Assembly (NCBI GenBank): GCA_046048875.1
Contig: JBJOFG010000017.1
Location: 62,001-126,000 of the forward strand
Length of the DNA: 64,000 nucleotides
Source of the DNA: CAIZGX01 sp046048875
GTDB lineage: Bacteria > Bacteroidota > Bacteroidia > Flavobacteriales_D > Sanyastnellaceae
Reading direction: 5' to 3'
Below the pieces are notes generated by a model. It saw nothing but the letters and a program-made list of their open reading frames with translations. It made no database searches and had not been told where the DNA came from. The first letter of the stretch is position 1. Each line of letters begins with the position of its first letter. A program made the position numbers and the translations under genes. Below are positions 56,715 to 64,000 of this stretch, one piece after another.

Positions 56715-58166
56715 ATGACATTACGCTCGCGCATTTACGTTTCGCTTTTTTCAATCATCGTTATCTCCTTTGTGGTTACAGGTGTGGTTGCGGCTTTTGA
56801 TCACTACGAGCACGACATCACCTACAACGAAGAACGTATTGCCGAAAAGGAAAAATCCATTCGCGCTTCGCTCGATTATTTGCTTCTTCAAAATGGAGGA
56901 TTCATTCCAACCGATTCCATTTCGATGTTGCTCGGCGACAAGGTTTGTGAACTTTCCGAAATCAATAATCTCTTCATTACAATTTATGATTTGAATGGAA
57001 GGTATTTGGTTTCTATGAATACCGATACCGCCGAGGCGTACAAAATTCCTATGCAGTTAAGTCCTGAGCTTACCCGACAAATCACAACCACCACCAAGAA
57101 AAAAGCAATCATTCTTCCTTCTGAAACAAAGTCTTCTCAAAACCTGGCCTATTGGTGTTTTAGCGATGACTATGGCAGACCGCTAGCGCTTGTTGGAATG
57201 CTCTACGAGAAAAAAGAAGTAGAGAAAGACAAGCTTTGGAAGTTCATGAAAGAAATAGGTCAAACGTATATTGTTCTTTTCATTATTGCGGGTGCTGTTG
57301 CCTTCTTGATTACACGCGATTTTACCAAATCGTTGAAAAAACTCAGCGACAGTATCAATCACTTGAAACTTGGAAAAAAGAACGAACCGCTCGAATGGAA
57401 AAGCAACGATGAAATTGGACAACTCATTCAAGAGTACAACAGCATGCTTTTCCAATTGGAGGCAAGTGCCGATAAGCTTGCGCAGCAAGAGCGTGAAACC
57501 GCCTGGCGAGAAATGGCTCAGCAAGTTGCTCATGAAATTAAAAATCCGCTCACGCCCATGAAGCTTCGCATGCAGCACTTGCAGCGCTCGTGGCAAGATC
57601 ATCCCGCAGAATTTCAAACGCGCTTGAACGATTTCGTGCAGAGCATGACAGATCAAATAGACACGCTTTCACACATTGCTCAAGAGTTTTCAAACTTCGC
57701 AAAAATGCCACAATCGAAAAACGAACGATTGCAGCTTCAAGAGATTGTTAAGTCCGTGCTATCCACTTTTGAAAATGAAAATCAAAGCATTTCATTTCAC
57801 CAAAACTCAACTGAAAAGGCCTTTGTATTTGGAGATAAATCGCAAGTCATTCGTGTGTTGAACAACTTAATCACAAACGCCATTCAGTCTATTCCAACCG
57901 AACGTTCAAAGAAAATTTCACTCGGATTGCGCGTTTCGAATAATCATGTCATTGTAAAAATTACAGATAACGGAAGTGGTATTTCTCCAGAAATTTCGAA
58001 ACGTATTTTCATGCCGAACTTCACCACACGCAGCACCGGTAGCGGACTTGGATTGGCCATGGTGAAAAGTATTGTTACACAAATGAACGGAAACGTCGCA
58101 TTTCGCACACGCGAAAATGTAGGAAGCTCGTTCTTCGTTATTCTTCCATTAGACCAAAAAGCATAG
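56715..58166 (+). CDS. Membrane sensor histidine kinase
   Basis: 483 aa. TM1 at about 8-28 (LFSIIVISFVVTGVVAAF), a periplasmic sensor of about 160 residues, TM2 near 190-208 (YIVLFIIAGAVAFLI), a HAMP domain (ITRDFTKSLKKLSDSINHLKLGKK), then HisKA with the phospho-acceptor His in MAQQVAHEIKNPLTPMKLRMQHLQ, and HATPase_c with the N box (NNLITNAIQSI), G1 (ITDNGSGISPEIS) and G2 (GSGLGLAMVKSI). NtrY-like arrangement. No response regulator is adjacent, so the partner is elsewhere. The 3' end overlaps the convergent cyclase-family gene by 29 nt. Confidence 0.92.
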   Translation: MTLRSRIYVSLFSIIVISFVVTGVVAAFDHYEHDITYNEERIAEKEKSIRASLDYLLLQNGGFIPTDSISMLLGDKVCELSEINNLFITIYDLNGRYLVSMNTDTAEAYKIPMQLSPELTRQITTTTKKKAIILPSETKSSQNLAYWCFSDDYGRPLALVGMLYEKKEVEKDKLWKFMKEIGQTYIVLFIIAGAVAFLITRDFTKSLKKLSDSINHLKLGKKNEPLEWKSNDEIGQLIQEYNSMLFQLEASADKLAQQERETAWREMAQQVAHEIKNPLTPMKLRMQHLQRSWQDHPAEFQTRLNDFVQSMTDQIDTLSHIAQEFSNFAKMPQSKNERLQLQEIVKSVLSTFENENQSISFHQNSTEKAFVFGDKSQVIRVLNNLITNAIQSIPTERSKKISLGLRVSNNHVIVKITDNGSGISPEISKRIFMPNFTTRSTGSGLGLAMVKSIVTQMNGNVAFRTRENVGSSFFVILPLDQKA

Positions 58167-58956
58167 GTCTGCTGGGAGCCGCGTCGTTCGCGAAATTCGA
58201 AACTTGTAAATTCAAGACATAAGTTCCGTCTTCAATTTCATTCGGAACATAAATCAATTCAGTAATCGTCTTTTGAAAATTCGGATTTGCAGGCACATTC
58301 CAAAACAAATGATGCGCCGCTAGAGCACCACCGTCTTCTTCGCGGTCCACGCTGGGCAAGTCAATGAGTAAGTGCTGAACTCCCGCATCCACAATCCGTT
58401 GCATGGCGCCAATGGTTAAGTACGGAAAATTCGTTCCGGAATATTGTCTTTGCATTTTCGAATGATCATTCGGTTTTGTACGAATAATCAACGCTTCCGC
58501 CTTCAAATCAAAACCTTCGAAACTCTCTTCACTTACGACCCAATCCCCTTGCGAAGCCCCTGTTTCAAGATTCTGCGAAAGGTCCTGCGGAAGGTCTTGC
58601 GAAGCACCTTCGGAACGACCTTGTGAAACACCTTGTCTCAGATTAACAGAAATAAGCTTCGCCACATAATGTGAGGAACCTACGCTACTCACAACCGGAA
58701 AATCGGTATCCACGATATGCCCCACATTCTCTGTGTGTGTGCCATGTCCATGCGGATTGAAATAAACATCTCGAAAATTTACTGCTCCGCCTTCCGCTAC
58801 TGAACCGAGGAACTGTTCGGTGCGAACGGGCTCTATGCGCATGGGCTCAACGTACCAAGCGCGCGGACCTTTCGGATTCAGTGAAATGCTCAAATCCATT
58901 CCTTTTTCAGTTTGAAAGGAATAGCGTCTTCCGTCTTTTTCAAGCGTTAGTTTCAT
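58138..58956 (-). CDS. Cyclase family (kynurenine formamidase-like) protein with in-frame repeat insert
   Basis: 272 aa. The metal-dependent cyclase/KynB fold (PF04199) is shown by NFRDVYFNPHGHGTHTENVGHI (HxGTHxE/D-type metal motif), then PYLTIGAMQRIVDAGVQHLLIDLPSVDREEDGGALAAHHLFW, typical of the family. Between residues of about 105 and 140 lies an insert of 4-residue repeats (VSQG, RSEG, ASQD, LPQD, LSQN, LETG, ASQG) encoded by a 12-nt hairpin-linker unit of the same kind as the intergenic arrays. The fold flanking the insert is intact, so the insert is probably a surface loop. Confidence 0.85.
   Translation of the reverse strand: MKLTLEKDGRRYSFQTEKGMDLSISLNPKGPRAWYVEPMRIEPVRTEQFLGSVAEGGAVNFRDVYFNPHGHGTHTENVGHIVDTDFPVVSSVGSSHYVAKLISVNLRQGVSQGRSEGASQDLPQDLSQNLETGASQGDWVVSEESFEGFDLKAEALIIRTKPNDHSKMQRQYSGTNFPYLTIGAMQRIVDAGVQHLLIDLPSVDREEDGGALAAHHLFWNVPANPNFQKTITELIYVPNEIEDGTYVLNLQVSNFANDAAPSRPMLFGLMEE
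58548..58641. repeat. Mini-hairpin array 9, inside the cyclase-family CDS
   Basis: On the plus strand, ACCTT/TCTT linkers alternate with GC-GAA-GC, CG-GAA-CG and GT-GAA-AC hairpins, plus degenerate units, with a 12-nt period (7-nt hairpin plus 5-nt linker). In the gene this keeps the frame. The linker ACCTT is one base from the ATCTT of arrays 8 and 10. Confidence 0.85.
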
Positions 58957-58965
58957 ACTGCAAGA

Positions 58966-60072
58966 TTAAATAAATAATGTTGAAATAATGTGGTCGGAAA
59001 TGAGCCATCCCTTTGGCGTTAATCGAAATCCATTTTCATCGATTTCCGCATTTCCAACTTCCACAAACTTCAAAAAATTCCGTTCGTTGTCCTTTTTCCA
59101 TTCCTCTGGAAAGTCCTTCCAATCAATGCCCTCACACGTTCGAAGTCCAACCATAATTCGTTCGTTCCAACGATCAACTTCTGTTAATTCTTCCACCTCG
59201 TAAAATTCTTTTTTCAATTCAATTGAACGAATGTATTGAGGATTGTTCGAGACATTCCAACGACGCTTTCCTTCAGAATAAGAATGCGCAGAAGGTCCCA
59301 TTCCCACATAAGGAACGCCCTTCCAATAATTACCGTTGTGTACAGAGCGGAATCCCGGTTTCGCATAATTGGAAAGCTCGTAATGCTCGTAGCCCAAAAG
59401 CTCAGCTGTCGCGTCTAAATACAAAAAACTCTTTTCAACCTCTTCGTCGACTTGTGGCTCTAGAATCCCCTTCTTTTGTCGCGCGCCAAATACCGTTTTT
59501 TCCTCAACGGTTAAAGCGTAGGCGCTGAAGTGAGGAATATCTAACTGAATCAATTGTTCAACATTCGACTGCCATTGCGAAAAAGTTGCGATGGGAATTC
59601 CGAAAATAAGATCCGCCGTAATGTTTGTAATTCCAATGTCCTGCGCACGCTTAATCGCGGCTTCAGCCTGAGATCCAGAATGCTTGCGATTCATGTACTC
59701 CAGGTGTTCATCGAAAAAAGATTGAACGCCAATACTCAGCCTGTTTATTCCAAGGCGTTGAAGCATGCGCAAATAATCGGGGGTAAGATCTTCGGGGTTG
59801 GCTTCCAAGGTAATTTCGTTCGCTGTGGTAACGCCTTCGCCAAGGCTGTCCATTATTCTTCCGAGCTGCGATTCGGTGAGCAGCGAGGGTGTTCCTCCAC
59901 CGAAATAGATCGTGCTCATTTCACCCTGCGACCACTCTTCTTTGCGAAGGACCATTTCCTTCAACATGGCTTGAACCAATTCTTCTTGCGCGTCGAGCTT
60001 CGTCGAAAAATGAAAATCACAATAGTGACAAGCATGCCTGCAGAACGGAATATGAAAATAGACACCCATCAT
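58966..60072 (-). CDS. hemW: Radical SAM heme chaperone HemW
   Basis: 368 aa. YFHIPFCRHACHYCDFHFST gives the CxxxCxxC cluster (Cys 11, 15, 18); TIYFGGGTPSLLTESQL, ITLEANPEDLTPDYLRMLQRLGINRLSIGVQSF and DLIFGIP are HemN-superfamily signatures. The C-terminal HemN_C region follows (GLRTCEGIDW). The cysteine count and length fit HemW, a heme chaperone, rather than coproporphyrinogen dehydrogenase HemN, which has an extra Cys (CxxxCxxCxC). Two adjacent ATGs (60072, 60069) are possible. It lies 9 nt upstream of the cyclase-family gene. Confidence 0.92.
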   Translation of the reverse strand: MMGVYFHIPFCRHACHYCDFHFSTKLDAQEELVQAMLKEMVLRKEEWSQGEMSTIYFGGGTPSLLTESQLGRIMDSLGEGVTTANEITLEANPEDLTPDYLRMLQRLGINRLSIGVQSFFDEHLEYMNRKHSGSQAEAAIKRAQDIGITNITADLIFGIPIATFSQWQSNVEQLIQLDIPHFSAYALTVEEKTVFGARQKKGILEPQVDEEVEKSFLYLDATAELLGYEHYELSNYAKPGFRSVHNGNYWKGVPYVGMGPSAHSYSEGKRRWNVSNNPQYIRSIELKKEFYEVEELTEVDRWNERIMVGLRTCEGIDWKDFPEEWKKDNERNFLKFVEVGNAEIDENGFRLTPKGWLISDHIISTLFI

Positions 60073-60118
60073 CTGCGCGAATTTAGCTAGCTTCGCGTAC
60101 GTTAAGACGAATTAAGAC

Positions 60119-60619
60119 ATGAAGGCCACTGTAAATAATGCAAATGCATTCGAAGTAACTTCGAACATAAACAGTAAAACTGTTGTATTAAACGATCAAT
60201 CTTTACCGCTAGACCTCCTGCAAAATGGGGCACACCTGCATTTCGTGTGGAAGGGCAAGAGCGTTAACGTGGAAGTCATTTCTCTTTCCAAGGAAGAGAA
60301 AAAAGTTGTGTTGAAGGTCAACAATAAAATGACTGAGGTTCGGTTAGAAGAGCCGTTGGACGCTTTATTGAATTCTTTAGGGTTTTCTTCTGCGAGCAGC
60401 AGTAAAATTAAACAAGTAAAATCTCCAATGCCTGGTTTGGTGCTTTCCATAAGCGCTGAAGTCGGCAAAGACGTTAAAAAAGACGAACCCCTTTTGATCT
60501 TGGAAGCCATGAAAATGGAAAACGTAATCAAGAGTCCAACCGACGGAATCGTAAAAAGCATTTCAGTGAATGCCGGTCAAGCGGTTGAAAAAGGATCAGT
60601 CATGATTACTTTTGAATAG
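60119..60619 (+). CDS. Biotin/lipoyl-attachment carrier protein
   Basis: 166 aa. The last 70 residues form a biotinyl domain: VKSPMPGLVLSISAEVGKDVKKDEPLLILEAMKMENVIKSPTDGIVKSISVNAGQAVEKGSVMI, with biotin-acceptor Lys132 in EAMKMEN. The first 90 residues match the BT-domain-like N-terminus of acyl-CoA carboxylase biotin carriers of Bacteroidota. It probably serves the carboxyltransferase at 21349 (pccB), although a biotin carboxylase gene is not in the window. The next gene begins 4 nt after its stop. Confidence 0.9.
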   Translation: MKATVNNANAFEVTSNINSKTVVLNDQSLPLDLLQNGAHLHFVWKGKSVNVEVISLSKEEKKVVLKVNNKMTEVRLEEPLDALLNSLGFSSASSSKIKQVKSPMPGLVLSISAEVGKDVKKDEPLLILEAMKMENVIKSPTDGIVKSISVNAGQAVEKGSVMITFE

Positions 60620-60623
60620 TCAA

Positions 60624-61625
60624 ATGAAACAACTGTTTTTAGGCATAGCTTTTTTTCTGTTTGTTGTCCAAGCAATGGCACAACCTTGCGCTACTGTTTC
60701 CAGCAATATCCTTTGTGCAGATGTTGAGCCTACAACAGAACAATTGGTTTCAGCCCCATTCAATACGGGTTGCTTCAGTTATTCTATGACCAATTTTTAT
60801 AGCTTTCAAACGGGAACAAATCCGAACGGTGTTCTTGAGGCATCATTGACCCTTCAAGATTGCGATGACTTTTCGGGAAATAATACCATGGGACTTGTGG
60901 TTGCAGAATTAATTCCATCCTCAGACCCTTGCCTTCCGGCTTCTTACAACATTATTAGTCCGTGTTTCACAACTGATTCAAGTGACGTGTTTTTCGTTGG
61001 CGGACTGCTTCCAGATCATGATTACGTGATTCTTGTTGGTTCTGATCACGACCCTTTGTTCGGTATCTGTTCATACGATTTGTTCATCGGAGGTTCTGCT
61101 GTTGATATTGCCGCTGGAACTTTTCCCTATGAAATTGTTCTGGGGGAATCCACTTCAGCAATTGCGCAAGGCGGCAGCCCTGGAACAACCTACACGTGGG
61201 AACCTATGCCCGAATTCAACGAGATAACAAGCGATTCAACCATGACATTTTATCCAACCGAAGAAGGTCAAACAATTTCCATTTCCGCGGTTGGAACCAT
61301 CGGCGATTGCAGCGTGAACGCACCTATTTTCGTCAACATCCTTTCTCCCATTTCAATCTACAATGCTCTTACACCAAACGGAGACAACATTGACGACACC
61401 TGGACCATCACCGGAATTGATCGTCCTGTTTTCGAAGCCGCGGTAGTCAGTGTGTTCGACAGATGGGGACAGCAAGTGTTCAAATCGCTCGGATACAGAA
61501 CGCCTTGGGACGGCACAAATAACGGAAAGTACTTACCAACCGGTGCGTACTACTACGTGATTGAATTGAATACGTATAACCTCTACATTCCACCCTATGT
61601 AGGCATTGTTTCGATACTCCGATGA
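60624..61625 (+). CDS. Secreted protein with gliding-motility (CHU_C) type B sorting domain
   Basis: 333 aa from the ATG at 60624, with signal peptide MKQLFLGIAFFLFVVQAMAQ. A Cys-rich beta domain (ATVSSNILCADVEPTTEQLVSAPFNTGCFSYSMTN...LTLQDCDDFSGNNTMGLVVAELIPSSDPCLPA) is followed by a short PKD/Ig-like part. The C-terminal CHU_C domain is ISIYNALTPNGDNIDDTWTITGIDRPVFEAAVVSVFDRWGQQVFKSLGYRTPWDGTNNGKYLPTGAYYYVIEL. Type B T9SS cargo, overlapping a PorP/SprF gene by 4 nt, the usual cargo plus anchor pair. Confidence 0.9.
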   Translation: MKQLFLGIAFFLFVVQAMAQPCATVSSNILCADVEPTTEQLVSAPFNTGCFSYSMTNFYSFQTGTNPNGVLEASLTLQDCDDFSGNNTMGLVVAELIPSSDPCLPASYNIISPCFTTDSSDVFFVGGLLPDHDYVILVGSDHDPLFGICSYDLFIGGSAVDIAAGTFPYEIVLGESTSAIAQGGSPGTTYTWEPMPEFNEITSDSTMTFYPTEEGQTISISAVGTIGDCSVNAPIFVNILSPISIYNALTPNGDNIDDTWTITGIDRPVFEAAVVSVFDRWGQQVFKSLGYRTPWDGTNNGKYLPTGAYYYVIELNTYNLYIPPYVGIVSILR

Positions 61626-62548
61626 AAAAAGTATTGGCCATCATAGCACTATTGTGGATGTGTAGCATGAAAATGCAAGCGCAACAGCTTACGCATTATA
61701 CAAATTTTACCTACAATTATTTGAATTACAACCCTGCTGTAACGGGCAGCACACCTTGCTTAGAAGCGCGTGTAGGGTATCGTAAGCAATGGACAGGATT
61801 CGAAGGTGCTCCTACAACAGGATACGTGAATGTGCACAATAAATTCGGATTGCGCAGATACAACTTCCACGGTGTGGGAGTAATGGTCGAAAACGACACC
61901 TACGGGCCATTTGGAACAACGTCGCTTGTTGCGAACTACGCTTACCACATGAAGTTAACAAAGGGCTATTCTTTGTCTTCAGGGATTGGAATTGGCTTTA
62001 CGCAGTACAGATTGGGTTTAGGTGGAATTACAATGCCCGACATAGAGATTGATCCTGTTATTGGAAATTCCTTGGGAACAATTGTGGCACCTACTGTGAA
62101 CTTCGGATTGTGGTTGTACAGAAAGGACCGATTCTTCGGGCTGTCGGTTAGGCAACTTACACAACCAAAGGTAAAGGGACTCCCAGATACTCAAATGAAA
62201 AGACACTTTACACTGGCCTATGGAAAGGCTATTCAGCTTAACGAAAAGTTCATTTTTAAACCGGGATTACTCTTGAATTATGTTGGAAGAAGTAAGCCTT
62301 CTTTAGATGCACAAGCCATGCTTGAATTCAAAAAGATTATTGCAGTCGGTATCGCGGGAAGGACAGGACATGGGGGGTCGGCTCTTGTGAAATTAGATGC
62401 GCTTCCGTACTTAACCATTGCATACGCCTACGACATAACAGCCAATCGTTTGCGCTATGCCGCAACAAATACACACGAGATTACCCTTGGATTCCGCGCC
62501 TGCGGTTTAAAAGAGCGTAATCACGTTCCTTGCGCAGCATACGACTAA
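61622..62548 (+). CDS. PorP/SprF family T9SS outer-membrane protein
   Basis: 308 aa with a signal peptide ending MQAQ. Start of the family is clear: QLTHYTNFTYNYLNYNPAVTGSTPCLEARVGYRKQWTGFEGAPTTGYVNVHNKFGL, then barrel strands ending in RYAATNTHEITLGFRACGLK. SprF-like proteins pair with type B cargo such as the protein at 60624 (ATGA overlap), helping its secretion or anchoring. The tail ends KERNHVPCAAYD. The last A of its stop TAA is the first base of the following ATG (TAATG). Confidence 0.93.
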   Translation: MKKVLAIIALLWMCSMKMQAQQLTHYTNFTYNYLNYNPAVTGSTPCLEARVGYRKQWTGFEGAPTTGYVNVHNKFGLRRYNFHGVGVMVENDTYGPFGTTSLVANYAYHMKLTKGYSLSSGIGIGFTQYRLGLGGITMPDIEIDPVIGNSLGTIVAPTVNFGLWLYRKDRFFGLSVRQLTQPKVKGLPDTQMKRHFTLAYGKAIQLNEKFIFKPGLLLNYVGRSKPSLDAQAMLEFKKIIAVGIAGRTGHGGSALVKLDALPYLTIAYAYDITANRLRYAATNTHEITLGFRACGLKERNHVPCAAYD

Positions 62549-62886
62549 TGAACATCGAAGATTTTTTCGAAACTTGTCAAGCCATTAGTGAAGAGGTAAC
62601 TTCCGATTTGCCCTTCGACGAAAACGCCTTAGTTTTTCGAGTTGAAAACAAAATCTTCGCCATGGTTAACCTCGATAATTTCGAGAAGGGCATTAACCTA
62701 AAATGCGACCCTGAAAGAGCCATAGAGCTTCGTGAAGAGTACAACGGCATTCAACCTGGATATCACACCAACAAAAAGCACTGGAACCTTGTCATTCCGA
62801 ACAGCGATGTTCCCGACAAGTTATTGAAAGAACTTGTTCAGCATAGCTTTTCTTTAGTTAAACCGAAAACTAAAAAGAAAAAATAG
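62548..62886 (+). CDS. MmcQ/YjbR family protein
   Basis: 112 aa from the ATG at 62548, which shares its A with the upstream stop. YjbR fold: MNIEDFFETCQAISEEVTSDLPFDENALVFRVENKIFAMVNLDN...INLKCDPERAIELREEYNGIQPGYHTNKKHWNLVI, typical of the MmcQ/YjbR double-wing family (the first G-Y-H-x-x-K-x-H-W motif is conserved). The C-terminus is basic (KPKTKKKK). Proposed DNA-binding; no proven role. The stop lies next to array 10. Confidence 0.92.
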   Translation: MNIEDFFETCQAISEEVTSDLPFDENALVFRVENKIFAMVNLDNFEKGINLKCDPERAIELREEYNGIQPGYHTNKKHWNLVIPNSDVPDKLLKELVQHSFSLVKPKTKKKK

Positions 62887-62895
62887 GTTTGTTGA

Positions 62896-63020
62896 AAGAT
62901 ACTCCGTAAGATTTTTCAAAAGAAGCTTCGCTAACTAACCCCTTGCCAAAGGCATCTTTCGTAGAATCTTGCTTGCATCTTGCCGAAGGCATCTTGTAAC
63001 ACATCTTTCGAAGAATCTTA
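62896..63020. repeat. Mini-hairpin array 10 (ATCTT-linked)
   Basis: Between convergent MmcQ and folA genes. AAGAT-linked AC-TCC-GT first, then ATCTT-linked TC-GTA-GA, GC-TT-GC, GCC-GAA-GGC, GT-AAC-AC and TC-GAA-GA. The folA stop codon is inside the final linker, and a 14-bp palindrome TACACC-AA-GGTGTA (63019-63032) continues into the folA coding end. Confidence 0.9.
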
Positions 63021-63527
63021 CACCAAGGTGTACTTGTAAGTCTTAAAAGCAAACGCGTGCTTTTCATCAACCCCCTGTTCCAACAACAACTCGCGTGTAT
63101 ACAGCGAGACGTCGAACTCAGGAAAATGCGCATGAGCACCTGGGAATTCCCCTTCAATGTGTGTCAGGTAAATGTGTTGAACAAACCCTTCTCGCAAGGC
63201 TAAATCGTAGATCTGTTCTCCACCAATAACAAAGACTTCATTCTCGCCGCCTTCACGCGCAAATCCCAGTGCCCTAGTTAACTCATCGAACACCACACAA
63301 CCGGGAGCTTCGAAATTCTTATCGCGCGATAACACAATGTTCACACGATTTTTAAATGGACGAAAAGCTTCGGGAATACTTTCGTAGTTTTTTCGCCCCA
63401 TAATGATGTGATGTCCTTTAGTAGTGTCCTTGAAGAACTTCATATCGTTCGGAAGATGCCACATTAAATCGTTGTCTTTTCCAATCTCACGATTCAAGCC
63501 CATGGCGGCTATTAATGAAATTTCCAT
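63018..63527 (-). CDS. folA: Dihydrofolate reductase
   Basis: 169 aa. MEISLIAAMGLNREIGKDNDLMWHLPNDMKFFKDTTKGHHIIMGRKNYESIPEAFRPFKNRVNIVLSRD is the typical DHFR N-terminus (W-H-L-P-x-D-M/L-x-x-F and the catalytic Asp in LPNDMKFF), and EVFVIGGEQIYDLAL is the NADPH-binding GG motif. It regenerates tetrahydrofolate for thyA, encoded just upstream. Its ATG shares one base with the thyA stop (TAATG), so the two are translationally coupled. The stop codon is part of array 10. Confidence 0.97.
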   Translation of the reverse strand: MEISLIAAMGLNREIGKDNDLMWHLPNDMKFFKDTTKGHHIIMGRKNYESIPEAFRPFKNRVNIVLSRDKNFEAPGCVVFDELTRALGFAREGGENEVFVIGGEQIYDLALREGFVQHIYLTHIEGEFPGAHAHFPEFDVSLYTRELLLEQGVDEKHAFAFKTYKYTLV

Positions 63528-64000
63528 TAGACAGCTACTGCGGCTTTAATGTGAGGATGAGGGTCGTAATTTTCAATGGAGATATCATCAATGGTGAAAG
63601 CAAAAAGATCTTTCACTTCAGGATTCAACTTCAACGTTGGAAGCGCCCTGTGTTCGCGCGTGAGTTGAAGTTTAGCTTGGTCCACGTGGTTCGTGTATAG
63701 ATGCACATCACCTCCTGTCCAAACAAAATCACCAACTTCTAAATCGCACACTTGTGCAATCATGTGAACCAACAAGGCGTAGGAAGCAATGTTGAAGGGA
63801 ACACCCAAAAATGTATCGCAACTTCTTTGGTAAAGCTGACAACTCAACTTTCCTTCAGCCACATAAAATTGAAATAAGCAATGACACGGTGGAAGAGCCA
63901 TTTGTTCGATGAACGAAGGATTCCAAGCAGAAACAATATGTCTTCGGCTGTTCGGATTGTTTTTTAATCCGTTCACCAAATTCACAATTTGATCGGTTGA
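63527..64000 (-). CDS. thyA: Thymidylate synthase, partial
   Basis: The 5' part lies beyond the window; about 157 C-terminal codons are visible. Nucleophile Cys in MALPPCHCLFQFYV, RRHIVSAWNP, LSCQLYQRSCDTFLGVPFNIASYALLVHMIAQ (dUMP-binding RRS-type arginine region and the D-x-x-L-G-x-P-F-N motif) and HLYTNHVDQAKLQLTRE are diagnostic of ThyA. It makes dTMP from dUMP and methylenetetrahydrofolate, leaving dihydrofolate for FolA. Forms an operon with folA. Confidence 0.97.
   Translation of the reverse strand, partial: STDQIVNLVNGLKNNPNSRRHIVSAWNPSFIEQMALPPCHCLFQFYVAEGKLSCQLYQRSCDTFLGVPFNIASYALLVHMIAQVCDLEVGDFVWTGGDVHLYTNHVDQAKLQLTREHRALPTLKLNPEVKDLFAFTIDDISIENYDPHPHIKAAVAV

Overview
The window comes from the chromosome of a member of Bacteroidota, most likely order Flavobacteriales (Crocinitomicaceae/Cryomorphaceae-like). 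The evidence is: AT-leaning DNA; start codons without Shine-Dalgarno sequences; many promoters with the Bacteroidota -7 element TAnnTTTG; and type IX secretion (T9SS) genes and cargo, namely the regulator PorX, a PorP/SprF protein, three proteins with type A sorting tails and one with a gliding-type (CHU_C) type B tail. One cargo protein also carries the ACNYNPAATIDDGSC module that I associate with Flavobacteriales. The exact genus cannot be fixed from the sequence alone.

Layout. 1-9 kb: Ig-like lipoprotein, free-methionine-sulfoxide reductase, glycine decarboxylase, alanine dehydrogenase, tsaE and porX. 9-19 kb: T9SS cargo, DedA and EamA membrane proteins, lipoamide dehydrogenase, a YraN nuclease-fold protein and an M48 protease. 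19-28 kb: a long minus-strand block with two TM2 proteins, GH16 glycosidase, gamma-carbonic anhydrase, acyl-CoA carboxylase beta subunit, an RsbW-like ATPase, a 1.1k-residue coiled-coil membrane protein and an aldehyde dehydrogenase. 28.3-37.1 kb: tRNA-Gln, dxr, then an accessory region (frameshifted DUF4160 with DUF2442, a Fic protein, and an ECF sigma factor with a membrane/barrel partner and a lipoprotein) ending at pheT, followed by tRNA-Pro. 37-40.4 kb: rlmF, then two small cassettes (a DUF6934-like gene pair and a PemK/MazF toxin-antitoxin pair) separated by repeat arrays. 40-64 kb: housekeeping genes purQ, glyS, ddl, purK, ispG, rlmN, hemW, folA and thyA, interleaved with envelope and T9SS genes and a sensor kinase.

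The most unusual content is a family of ten arrays of very short hairpins. Perfect mini-palindromes (stems 2-8 bp, mostly 3-nt loops such as GAA/TTC, GTA/TAC and GCA/TGC) are joined by a constant 4-5 nt linker (ATTC/GAAT, ATCTT/AAGAT, or an ATTCC/TTGG class). The stem sequences differ from unit to unit but pair perfectly, and the same hairpin modules recur in several arrays with different linkers. The arrays start at or within a few nucleotides of stop codons. They fill six of the seven gaps between convergent genes that do not simply overlap or abut, and they bracket the two small cassettes. One array lies in frame inside a cyclase-family gene, where its 12-nt period gives a 4-residue repeat. 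I do not recognise a described repeat family with this architecture.

A second structural oddity is a 42-bp partial copy of the 3' end of pheT, 2.6 kb beyond the gene. It differs only at synonymous positions and looks like one end of an island integrated at the pheT 3' end. A third is a perfect 20-bp palindrome that exactly fills the spacer between the -33 and -7 promoter elements of a TM2-domain gene. In many places genes are packed with overlapping stops and starts. At four genes the -7 element ends exactly 4 nt before the start codon, suggesting leaderless mRNAs.
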